From NCBI GenBank assembly GCA_948470475.1, contig OX419341.1, positions 4,929,353 to 4,993,352 of the forward strand: a stretch of 64,000 bases of DNA. The letters run 5' to 3'. Position numbers and translations under genes: made by a program. This DNA is from Galaxea fascicularis. Its lineage: Eukaryota; Cnidaria; Anthozoa; Scleractinia; Euphylliidae. Shown one piece after another: positions 1 to 12,000 of the stretch. The number at the start of each line of letters is the position of its first letter. Positions within the stretch are counted from its first letter, which is position 1. The notes beneath the pieces are model-generated. The model searched no databases and had not been told where the DNA came from. It saw only the letters and a list, made by a program, of their open reading frames with translations.

Positions 1-152
1 TCCAGCAGAGTTTTTACACAGATCCTCAAAATTACTGCGACTCTGAAGTTTTTCGTTCTTCTTACCAATATTGCTCAATCAAAACCAAATTAAGGCATTC
101 CTAACATTTGGTGATGAGCTATCAAATACCAGTCCATTTTCTTTATACGTAC

Positions 153-535
153 TTGAGTCCCATGCCATCATCAAAGAAGTAATACTTTGTATTCATGCCC
201 TGGTAATGAAGCAGTGCATTGTCTCCTCGCAAGATGATCTTGTCCCAGATAACTACTTGATTAAATTTCTGTAGGAAGGACAATTTGTACAGAAAGAGTT
301 AATCTGTAATAAAGACTAGTCATTGGAAAATATCCACCATACCACAGTGATGCCACGTTAATCATTTTTCCCACTAATGAAATTTGAAGTAAACTGATTA
401 CTGAAATGAAATAAAATGAAATGAAATCCGTGCAGTTGTAAATGCAATTTATACAACTGTGTGAAGAAGCTTGAAAAAAAAAATCAGGGCAGGGCTCAAC
501 AGGGTTTGAACCTGTGACCTCACAATGCAGACGCA

Positions 536-576
<41 letters not shown>

Positions 577-2762
577 ACAGGTCAATTGTGGATTCATGTA
601 TTCATTCATAGGTTCCAGCAAATCATTTACTTCATATATATACTGTACATCTTTAACCTGATTACTGTTATACAGTATTATTAGTTCCTTTGTCAAAAGA
701 TGAGGAATCTAAACTCAAAGAAAACTCAAGTTAAGTCTATACATGAAGTCAAAATTTTATCATGAGATCATTTCAATGTGGTACTCGAAAACATTCTTTT
801 GTTGTATATTTATTTAAGGCAGAAATACCTGACCTGACATTTCTAAACACAAATAGAATACATGAAAGATATTTTTGCATCTTCAACTGGGAACTTTCAT
901 CTGGGGCTTGGATTTTTTTCCGATTTTTTCCAAGTTTCCATCTGAAGATGTTAAAATATCTTTCATGTATTTCTGACATGACAAATAGAATAAAAAGAAG
1001 AAATAGAGAAACAGGAGTGGCATAGTTAACAGAGTTTCTTAGGTCACACAGAGTTGAAACTTTCACTTGTTACATAATGTCCACAACTGTAAACAAGGAA
1101 GGAAAGACTTACATTATTCTTGGTTGAATACTCTGCTGTTAGATAAAGGAAAAGCTGTTTCACGTTCCAATTGAAAATGCCTTTTAGATGTGCAACATGT
1201 TAAGGGAAATACCAAGCAGTGCTTGCTGATACACAATGTACATGAATGGGTACATGTTATTAAGAAAACTGATTTTAAGTAGGAGAACAATGACTTCACC
1301 TCTCTAAGTCCAAAAAAGGTGATAGTAACTGACATGGTTGCAAATTCATCTAATGTTTGAGTGCAAGATGGTTAAAAGGGGAAGTGTTTCTGGCACTCTG
1401 GTATGTTGCATGGCAGGCAGGAGGCTTATTAGTCCTTTCCGCTTTTCAAAAGAAGTTGCAGTCGACTTGTGCAAAGCAGGCACAGACATAGACGTATGGG
1501 CATTTTTTTGCCAGGGGGGGCGGTGACCCATTTGCCCAAAAAATTCTTACAAGTTGCCCAAATTTTACAAAACAGTTGAAAGGAAATGAGGGTCATACGA
1601 TGCACTGACAATGGCCTACATATGAGTAAATAAATAATTGGCTTTGCCCAAATTTCACTTGCTGCCCAAAAAATCTAGGTTGCCCAAAATTTTGGGGGGG
1701 CTGTAGCCGCCCCAGCCCCCCCGGCCCGTACGCCTATGGGCACAGATGTATAGGTGCATATGCAAAAATAATAATTTATTATTATTAACAACAGTGATTC
1801 TTTGCCACATAGTTGACAGGGAGTGAGCCATCCACAGGCGGTGAAACCCACCAGTCGCTAGCTGAAAAGGAAAACACTGCTTATTAAACAAACATGGTGC
1901 CATTTAAACCTGACATTTTATCATGGTGAAGGGTTACAGGGCTGAAATGAGACTTAAAAAAGTTGCAATACAAGGACAGTGCATGTCTAGATGGTATGAC
2001 TCTCTAGAATGTCCTTTATTCTTGAGCTCCCAAGTCATTTGCGAACTCAAGGTAATTGGCTATCTATGCCACATCATTAAACTGGTGTTAAATAGTCACT
2101 GTTTGAGTCTTTGATACCAGTACTTCAGCTAGATTAAGGTGGCATTATTTAACAACTGTTTCTGTGGTGACTTTATAACTTCATACAGGTGAAGACAATG
2201 GTATTACCTCTCACAGTAGAAGGTGACTATGACCACATATACACCCACTCTAGTCAACAATTAGAATTGGCTCACTGAACTGAGAATTGACCGCTTGATG
2301 GATGCAGACTACTTAGAAGTGTAGTTACCAGTCGCGATTGCAACTACAACAGTACTATTTTTGAGGGAAGGGGAGGGGGGTGGGGGGGCTGTAAACAAAA
2401 GAGAACACCTTTATATTTAAGCAACGGCACAAAAGGATATCTCCTTCAAGATCGAAAGTAACAAATCCCAAGTCATTCTTATCCTTGGAAACGCTGAAGT
2501 CTTGAACGTTTTTCCTAAGAGAAAGGACTAAATTGAAAATACGTGCCAGAACAAAAACTAACAAACCTATTAAGTTACGTTCTTATTGTCTCCGATCGAG
2601 GAGGCTACAGCATACTTACACCAAAACTTTCTTTGTCTGTAGATGTACTGGAGCTTGATTCGTGTTAAAAAGCGTTGACAGGAAACAGAGGAATGTCAAG
2701 GCCGCGAGTACTGTTAGGGTAAACGCAAAAATGGTGTTTAAACGAGAAAGAAAAGTGTTCAT
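153..2762 (-). CDS. SPCS3: Signal peptidase complex subunit 3 (SPCS3/SPC22-23), partial: final exon lies left of the window
   Basis: Subunit of the ER signal peptidase complex that removes signal peptides during translocation. Exons on the minus strand: 2762-2620, 2514-2441, 1189-1113 and 268-153. Phases agree at every junction, giving 136 codons plus 2 bases. The N-terminus ([20 protein letters not shown]) is a signal-anchor segment very like vertebrate SPCS3. Exon 2 carries [20 protein letters not shown], exon 3 [20 protein letters not shown], exon 4 [15 protein letters not shown] and [13 protein letters not shown]; all match the family in order. The conserved C-terminal strand block (NVTLTLSWN-type) is not in the window. 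Intron 2 (2440-1190) starts ATATCCTTTT and ends AC, a minor-spliceosome intron. Head-to-head with AASDH. Introns hold a SINE (about 395-563) and other repeats. Identification is by recalled family similarity, not a search. Confidence 0.93.
395..563 (-). repeat. tRNA-derived SINE in SPCS3 intron 3
   Basis: The minus strand from 563 to 492 folds as a tRNA-like cloverleaf: D arm GCTC..GAGC, T arm ACAGG-TTCAAAC-CCTGT, and an anticodon loop reading TGC (Ala). Position 33 is C rather than the near-invariant T, and the acceptor stem has a C-C mismatch. The sequence runs on into a T-rich body towards 395 (ATTTCATTTCATTT-type tail). That combination is a SINE head rather than a working tRNA gene. Confidence 0.6.
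859..968. repeat. Short foldback repeat in SPCS3 intron 3
   Basis: The arms at 859-885 and 942-968 are inverted copies (TACATGAAAGATATTT against AAATATCTTTCATGTA) with a spacer of about 56 bases. This explains why long overlapping reading frames appear on both strands here. Probably a small non-autonomous element; family not recognised. Confidence 0.5.
1495..1745. repeat. G/C-run-bounded dispersed repeat in the SPCS3 U12 intron
   Basis: The segment starts near GTATGGGCATTTTTTTGCCA and a G run, contains several TTGCCCAAA motifs, and ends with CCCCCCCGGCCCGTACGCC before TATGGGC. The shared TATGGGC at both ends suggests an inserted element with a possible target-site duplication. No coding content is seen. 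The family was not identified. Confidence 0.35.
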
Positions 2763-3067
2763 TTCGTTGTTTCACGTTGAAGAAACTTGGAAAAGTGGAG
2801 TTGTAAACATTTCATTGGACAGTGGCTTTCGATTGAATGAGATGCCCAAGTGCGTATCGTTTTGCGGTTGTCAGCTGGTCAAGTAGTGGGGGCGTCATCA
2901 TGGCGGATGACTTGTACACAAGTTGTTTCTTCAACTTTGCATGTGGTGAAAGTAGGAGTAGCTCTTTCAGAATAATACAGTGTAGCCTCTAGAAGGTTTA
3001 TCAGTTCTAACATTGAAAACTGTGACGTTGATGTGGAGTTTGGATTCATAATAAGAGCGAATTAACC
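2763..3067. promoter_or_regulatory. Divergent promoter SPCS3 / AASDH
   Basis: The 305 bases between the two start codons are the only space for both promoters. An ATGGCGG motif (2900-2906) resembles the YY1 core seen near the other divergent starts in this window. That ATG also opens a 30-codon upstream reading frame ahead of AASDH, so it may be leader sequence. No TATA box is evident. Confidence 0.5.
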
Positions 3068-6000
3068 ATGGAAACGCTTCATTCCAAGTTTGAGACGGCT
3101 GCTCGCTCTTTTCCAGATAACATCGCAGTTACGTTCAATTCCGGAGCGACAAAGGAACAAGCAACGTATCGGGAACTTGATTTGCAAGCTTGCAAAGTGG
3201 CAGAATTTCTAGGCTTGTTGTGCAAAGAGGAGGAAGTGATAGGAGTTTATTCCAGACAATCCATTGGTTTTGTTGTTTGCACACTTGGAGTGCTCAAACG
3301 CCAATGCTGTTTTGCGCCTATTGGCGAGAAATGGCCGCCAGACACCATCTGCTCGTTTTTATCAAACCTGGGCGTAAATCTGGTGCTTGTAGCGAAAGAG
3401 GTAGTGAAGCCCTTCCAGAAATGTGTGTTAAAGTGGAAAAACAATTTACCAAATATTGACTGTAAGGTTGAGTATATTAGGAATGAAGTGCTAGATGCCA
3501 ATGGATTCTTGCTTGTGAGAAAGCTGTCAAGTAGTTTAAAGGTGGATGTAGAGGAGACCAATTCATTGGGTCTTGCTTTTATCATGCAAACGTCCGGTAC
3601 CACCGGTGATCCTAAATCTATCAAAGTACCACATTGCTGTATATTACCAAACATCATTGATTTGGGGTGAGCATGTGTTATTATTTTGATTTAGATTAGA
3701 TTTGGATTTAGATTCAATTTATTTGTTATTTTCTATTCTGTATCATTTCTCTCAACATGTGTAAAAAGTGAGCTGTAGAAATGTGCAGCTCCAGGAGAAT
3801 AGGATAAGTGGAAATTCCAAGAGGGAGGGGGTGGCAAAAGAAAAAAAAAGTTTTCTGGAGGGGTTGGTGGGGGGATGGAGGTGCAAACCAAAAAGACTTC
3901 TGTGGGGAAGGTACATGTATGGAGTTTTTCTGGAACAGCACAATATAACTGACAGTAGCAAATAAAAACACAATGAACCGCTGGACTACTACAACAGTTT
4001 ATACCAATCAAACTAGCCACAGTTGCAAGTCATGCAGACTCAGGCATGGACTTTACGTGGGTATTTTGAGTAAGATCTCTGGCTTTGTTCGAAAAATAGC
4101 CTATCACACTGAAACTGTTACCACACCTGCTGAAATCCCTGGTTACTATGTCATATTTCTCACTTACTTGAAAAATAAACAGACCTATAGTGGCTTTAAT
4201 AAACGGTTTTAGTTTCTGAATAAGGAGGATTCTCAATAGTTAAAAGTAAGTTACGCCTAAGCACTTATTTTTACACTGGCTTTCATTCTCTTTAAAGCTT
4301 TGTGCTGATACTCAGAGTACATGGCTGTCAGTACTAATGCTAATAATGCCACTAGTATTAAGTAAGTTTACATCCTGCCCAAAAAATTCATTCCTGGAGA
4401 GGTACAGCCTGGTTCCCTGAGAAGGAGAATGACCTCAAGTCTCAAATCTTCAGGAAAGGTTCACATTTTTGCTTGAACATTTCCTGTGTACATCTGTTGA
4501 TTAATTCAGTAAGGTACAATGTATCGACAAACCCTTGTACTCTGTGATATTGTTACGTGACAGGAGCATATTCCAAGTGGTTCCAGATGATGTGGTGTTC
4601 CTTGCATCACCTTCCACCTTTGATCCCTCCATTGTACAGATGTTCATAGCATTTGCAGCAGGAGCCAGGCTCGTCATTGTGCCTGAGACAATGAAAATGG
4701 TTCCCTCAAAGCTCTGTCAGATTCTTTTTGATGAGGAAAAAGTAACCATCTTGCAGGTGAGTACAGTCTTGCAGGTGGTATACACTCATGTACATGGACC
4801 TCTTACAGCCATTTTTAAAGATGGTAACTGTAAGATTTAGTTTTGTACAACCTACAAGCGAAAGCTTAACATAAGCAAGACTAGACTTCCATCCCAACTG
4901 GCCAATCAATTGCAAGAAATGTGTAACCCCCTCACCCTCCCCCCCCTCCAATGGATGGTTGATGGAAATTCTAAGGGGGAGGGGAGTAGCAAACATATGG
5001 AGCTATAATGGAATTTCCAGAGGGGTGAGGGGGTGGGGAGGGGGGTGGTGTAAACCCAAAAACCTTCCATGGGAGGGTATGGATATTTTCTAGAAAAACA
5101 CATTTTGATTGTTGTAATCCATAACTTTTGTTTTTGGAGTTAATGAAGGGCAATATTATTATTACTATGGTTATTAACCTTCTTAAACATTTATGGCATC
5201 AATGGAACCATCATCACTATACAATACTTCTAAGTGATCACATTATTTCATCAACATATTGAGGAACAGGCTGTACAATGCCTTATGATGACATTACACT
5301 ACCACTGGAAAGTTTGGTTTTAAAGATCTCTGCTGACCTTCTCCTCATAAAAGTAAAAACTAATTAAACAAAATCACTCAACACATTTTTTAACAGCCAA
5401 CTCCATCTATGATGCACTACATTGGACAGGAACTGATCAGATCAAAAGTTCTCCATAAACATTCCTCACTCAGAGTGCTTGCCTTTGGAGGAGAATCTTG
5501 CCCTACCCTCTCCACCCTTAGAGAGTGGAGACCTTCTGGTAGTAACACTTTGATTTACAATCTGTATGGTATCACTGAGGTATCATGTTGGGCTTCATGC
5601 TGTCTCATTTCTAATGAGCAGTTGGTGGAGGCACAGACTGGTGCAACTGACAAAAATTTGATGGACAAAGATTGTGATTTTGCTGTAGACATCAAGAATG
5701 AGATACCTGTTGGTTTTTCGCTTTCGGACACCATCATAGAGATCCGAGACAAAAAGAATGAACTAGTTGAAGAAGGCTTGGGGCAAGTCTACTTAGGTTG
5801 GTATTATTTTCAGCAGTTACTATTATTTTCATCAATCTTTGTGAACCTTCATTACAATAATAATTATGACAGTCATTTGCAATAATTATTATTGCAAATG
5901 ACTGTCATAATAATTCATTGTCACTAATCCTTCCTTGCAGCATGATGTAAGAAAAATAGGTACATACTAGATATGTCATTCATTTATGTAATTTTAGTTT

Positions 6001-9000
6001 GATTGTTTATTGGTTCATTCATTTATTCAGTCATTCATGCAGACAAACCATCCATTCATCCATTGGGAAAATTGAACTGAGAATGCTCTTTTTGCTCCTT
6101 TCCTAAAGGTGGTTCAGAGCGTGTGTGTCTCCTTGGTGATGAAACTTCTCTGATAACAGGAAGAATGCGAGCAACAGGAGACTGGGCATATGTGAAAGAT
6201 GGCTGTATTTGGTTTTGTGGGCGCAAAGATCGACAGATTAAACGCATGGGCAAGAGAATAAATCTAGACTGGATTGAGCGGGAGATTTCTGAAAAACTCT
6301 CTAACCAGGCATGTTCACTGGTTTTAGACAAATCAGTTAACAGCAGTCTGTCAAAATTGCATTTATTCATTGTTGACAAACAGTTGTTGCATAATGAAAA
6401 TAAGCCAATGTCCTTAAGGAGTGAATTACTCAACATTTTACCTAATGAAGGTCACCCTGATTTTGTTCACATGGTTTATCATCTGCCAATGACAGGCCAT
6501 GGAAAAATTGACAGGAATGCATTATTGAGGAGTGTTAAGAGCCTGCCAGACTCTGAAGATGCGAAACCTTTGAGAGAATTTCTTCAACTTGCTTGGAGCA
6601 AAAGCTTGGAAGTACATGAAGCTAAACAAATGGAGGAATCAACAACCTCCGGCGAGTCAGAGTCTCCTGAAAATCTAGGAATTTTTTATGCAATAAATGT
6701 CGCAGGAGATGACATGTTTATTGCTAGCGGTGGTTCCTCTTTTGGGGCTGTGAGGTTGGCAGATTCAATTGAATCATGGATGTCCAAACAAGGAAAAAGT
6801 CCATTAAAACTTCCTGAGTTACTAGATGTTATTCTAAGCAAGCCTTTTGGTGCGCTCTGTAGCTATGTTGAAGAGAAACTTGATGAAATTCAGAGTCAAA
6901 ATGGTCTTGATTTCAAGCAGACACCTCTGGGGTACGTAAATGCAAGCAGAAGTGGTGAACGGGAAAGAGCTGCTTGTAAGAATGGAAGAGATGAAGAAAT
7001 GCTCCTTGAAATGAAATCTGAAAGTGATGCTTTAGGCCAAGCAGGTAAACCTTTTCTGAAAAGAAAATTATGTCCTCTGCCTGGTGGCAGCTTTCCAAAC
7101 GATGTGGGGAATGCTAGAACAAAAAGAGCCATATTCAAAAATCCTGTTCAAGAGGAAAACGGGAACTTGTGCAAAGATCAGACTTGCAATGCGTCAGAAC
7201 TGAAGACATGTTTTTGTTCTGTACGTCGAGGTAACCAGTGGACCATTTGTAAGATCTGCAGGAATTCAAAGACCAATACAGTTGATTGTATGGGGAGACA
7301 ACCACAAACGCTTAAAACATTTCATTCCAACCAGAGTTGTTCCCAAACTTCCTCTGTATTCAGTGATGTAATCAGAGAGAAAAGTCATTTCCAGGACCTC
7401 TCAACATCCAACGAGAAAGAAGCATCTGGCTTCAGTGTTACCATCACTTCTCAGTGGTGCACATGTCTGAACAAATGCATTGATGCCTCCCCCCTCGTGA
7501 TTTACCCACCAGGGAGGTGTGAGGGTGAAGTTTTCATTGGTTCGCATGCCCATGTGTTCATGTGTATCAGGCTCAGCGATGGTGAAGTCCTGTGGGAGAG
7601 GAGGGTAGGGGACAGGATAGAGTCCTCTGCAGCTCTTTCAGTTTGCGGCAAATATGTCACAGTAGGTACGGTATTTGTTTTCAATTCTAGGTTTACCAGC
7701 AAAAGGCGCTTTTTGGCTTATCTCCGGCTCTGGTTATGTGTCAGAAGGACGTGGATAAAAAAGAAGGATATGAAATTTCCATAAATTAAACTGAACCGTC
7801 ATTAGGCCATTGTAATTTTATCAAAAATACACAAATAGTGGTGAAGAAGATGATGGTTGCAATGTAACCAGTCCGTTTTGCCAGATGTTGAAATGTGGAA
7901 ATGATCGCAATCAGAGCTGTAACCCGTGCGTTATTTTATGTTATCAGCAATGGCTGGTGTGTGGAATCATTTTCATATTTAACGTCTGTCAAAACGTACT
8001 TACATTTCAAGGACAACTACACTCATGGTTCAATATAAAGGTCAGCAGCAGTGAAAAGCTGTTGTGTTATTAACTTCTTCATTCCATTATTGTTAGAATC
8101 GCATAGCTGGATGAGTTATCGCCATCTGATTGGCTGTCGAGGCGAGGTATTTAGAGCGTTCACTTGAAACACCGATATCGCTCTCAACGCGACATCGGTT
8201 GTCGATATCGCACTGATCGCGATATCGGTTTTTCGCGTGGAATTTCCTCGTTAGGTGATTAATTGCGCTAATTTTGAAATAGGAAATGGTTTGCTAACAT
8301 TACGCCATCGTACAACTACCACGACGATACACCGAGATTTACGAGGCTAAGTATATCTACCTGGATTTTTGAAAACAGGGTCACAGGAAAGTTACACTAA
8401 GCCTTGTTTATTTTAGTGCTGAGGTGTATGTTTCCCCCTTCTATTCTTCTTCGTCTTTGCTTGTGCGAGGGGGGAGCGACTATGGCAATTAGCTGATTAG
8501 TAAGAGAAAGTTAACATTGAAAGTTAAAATAAGCTTTCCCCCCCCCCCACACACCCTCCCCCTCCTCCCTTTTAACCCTCTTCATTTGGTCCCACTCTCT
8601 CTCTCTCTCTCTCAAGAAAATTTGCATGAATTTGAAATCTTAGCGTAGGCTTAGTTTCAAACGGAGTCAGTATATTTAGCTTTCCTGTTCACCTCCTAGA
8701 GCAAAGTTTTCCTTAGAGCATCATGAAGCTCAGTGAGGGAAAAATTCTAGCGAGATGCAGTGTCTGCCTCGTCTAATAACCTTCGTGCGTATTTATCTCG
8801 CAGGGGCTATGAAGTCGACTGTTAGGCGCATCGAAGGTTATTGTAGAGCTTTGCTTTCGGAGGTAAGGAGTCTTTAGCCTCAAAACGTAGGTGTCAGGGT
8901 TGATTTGTAAGCGCACATGGTGAAATTGGACTTGACTTTTGACCAGGCTAAAGACTTAGTAAAAATTTAGCATGAAACAAGGGCTTGACAGAAGTTCGCT

Positions 9001-12000
9001 TGAAATCGTTTTTCAACATCCGGGACTTCAAGTAACTATCAGGCGACAACAAGATTTGCCTCGGTATTTCTGCGCGAAAACCGTAAGTTTTTCCAGTTTC
9101 TTGACTTGTTACCGCCCTTGCGGCTTTAGCGATTCTATGCTAGTGATCTGATAAGTGATGTGATAATTTGAAGTGTCATAATGTGTGATTTCCGGCCTCA
9201 AATCTAGTCGTAACATTTGCCACATGTTTGCGTAGATGTAATTTACCAAGAGCTTGCTGTTATTTGTGTTAACCAGCAGGGAATTCGGTTTAAAACGTTG
9301 CTTGAATTCGTGCAAATCGATGCCTCTTTCCGACGGCAACTTTGCTCTCGGCAAGGCCAACGTTTCAGAGCAAGATTTGGGCAAAACTGACACTACTGCC
9401 CACAAGATAGTTCAGGTCAGAGGTTACGTCGATTTCATGTCTAATTATATAGCAAAAAGCCATGTTCTTTTTTTTTTCCTTTCGTCGACACTGTTATCTG
9501 GTAATAAGCAAAAAGTTAAGTGTCATTGTTGAGCAACGGAGGTAATAGCAAAGGAAGTTCTAAAAAGCCTCGAATTTTCGTCGACCCGGTTTTCATAAGG
9601 TCAGGTATATATTTCACAGGATTAGCAAATATGGGACTGATTTCACAGCCAAACTTGTTCAAATCACAACTCTTTTCGCATACAAATGTTACAGACCTTA
9701 GAAGACGGCTTTCAAGCCTAACATAAGTCCACGATCTTCACAATGTCTGCACTTTAAGCAAGTCACTAGCATTTTAAGGTAATTTATGTCATGGCTATGA
9801 CAAGAGCACTGTTTCATGTCTAAAGATTTGATCATCTCAAGGCAACTTCTCTGCTTTTTGCACTTAGAACTCTTCATTTGAACGTTTCCTATCGTTTTAA
9901 GTTGAATATGAGGGAATTCTGTGCAATTCGACCTATATGCTTGTAATAATTATTTCACAGGATTAGCAAATATGGGACTGATTTCACAGCCAAACTTGTT
10001 CAAATCACAACTCTTTTCGCATACAAATGTTACAGACCTTAGAAGACGGCTTTCAAGCCTAACATAAGTCCACGATCTTCACAATGTCTGCACTTTAAGC
10101 AAGTCACTAGCATTTTAAGGTAATTTATGTCATGGCTATGACAAGAGCACTGTTTCATGTCTAAAGATTTGATCATCTCAAGGCAACTTCTCTGCTTTTT
10201 GCACTTAGAACTCTTCATTTGAACGTTTCCTATCGTTTTAAGTTGAATATGAGGGAATTCTGTGCAATTCGACCTATATGCTTGTAATATCTACCTGGAT
10301 TTTTGAAAACAGGGTCACAGGAAAGTTACACTAAGCCTTGTTTATTTTAGTGCTGAGGTGTATGTTTCCCCCTTCTATTCTTCTTCGTCTTTGCTTGTGC
10401 GAGGGGGGAGCGACTATGGCAATTAGCTGATTAGTAAGAGAAAGTTAACATTGAAAGTTAAAATAAGCTTTCCCCCCCCCCCCACACACCCTCCCCCTCC
10501 TCCCTTTTAACCCTCTTCATTTGGTCCCACTCTCTCTCTCTCTCTCTCAAGAAAATTTGCATGAATTTGAAATCTTAGCGTAGGCTTAGTTTCAAACGGA
10601 GTCAGTATATTTAGCTTTCCTGTTCACCTCCTAGAGCAAAGTTTTCCTTAGAGCATCATGAAGCTCAGTGAGGGAAAAATTCTAGCGAGATGCAGTGTCT
10701 GCCTCGTCTAATAACCTTCGTGCGTATTTATCTCGCAGGGGCTATGAAGTCGACTGTTAGGCGCATCGAAGGTTATTGTAGAGCTTTGCTTTCGGAGGTA
10801 AGGAGTCTTTAGCCTCAAAACGTAGGTGTCAGGGTTGATTTGTAAGCGCACATGGTGAAATTGGACTTGACTTTTGACCAGGCTAAAGACTTAGTAAAAA
10901 TTTAGCATGAAACAAGGGCTTGACAGAAGTTCGCTTGAAATCGTTTTTCAACATCCGGGACTTCAAGTAACTATCAGGCGACAACAAGATTTGCCTCGGT
11001 ATTTCTGCGCGAAAACCGTAAGTTTTTCCAGTTTCTTGACTTGTTACCGCCCTTGCGGCTTTAGCGATTCTATGCTAGTGATCTGATAAGTGATGTGATA
11101 ATTTGAAGTGTCATAATGTGTGATTTCCGGCCTCAAATCTAGTCGTAACATTTGCCACATGTTTGCGTAGATGTAATTTACCAAGAGCTTGCTGTTATTT
11201 GTGTTAACCAGCAGGGAATTCGGTTTAAAACGTTGCTTGAATTCGTGCAAATCGATGCCTCTTTCCGACGGCAACTTTGCTCTCGGCAAGGCCAACGTTT
11301 CAGAGCAAGATTTGGGCAAAACTGACACTACTGCCCACAAGATAGTTCAGGTCAGAGGTTACGTCGATTTCATGTCTAATTATATAGCAAAAAGCCATGT
11401 TCTTTTTTTTTTCCTTTCGTCGACACTGTTATCTGGTAATAAGCAAAAAGTTAAGTGTCATTGTTGAGCAACGGAGGTAATAGCAAAGGAAGTTCTAAAA
11501 AGCCTCGAATTTTCGTCGACCCGGTTTTCATAAGGTCAGGTATATATTTCACAGGATTAGCAAATATGGGACTGATTTCACAGCCAAACTTGTTCAAATC
11601 ACAACTCTTTTCGCATACAAATGTTACAGACCTTAGAAGACGGCTTTCAAGCCTAACATAAGTCCACGATCTTCACAATGTCTGCACTTTAAGCAAGTCA
11701 CTAGCATTTTAAGGTAATTTATGTCATGGCTATGACAAGAGCACTGTTTCATGTCTAAAGATTTGATCATCTCAAGGCAACTTCTCTGCTTTTTGCACTT
11801 AGAACTCTTCATTTGAACGTTTCCTATCGTTTTAAGTTGAATATGAGGGAATTCTGTGCAATTCGACCTATATGCTTGTAATATCTACCTGGATTTTTGA
11901 AAACAGGGTCACAGGAAAGTTACACTAAGCCTTGTTTATTTTAGTGCTGAGGTGTATGTTTCCCCCTTCTATTCTTCTTCGTCTTTGCTTGTGCGAGGGG

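Noticed and set aside
492..563. Functional tRNA-Ala gene
   Set aside because: C at position 33, acceptor mismatch and a SINE-like body argue for a SINE head.
762..1066. Overlapping 87- and 97-codon frames
   Set aside because: Both arise from the foldback at 859-968 inside the SPCS3 intron, and the pair are near mirror images.
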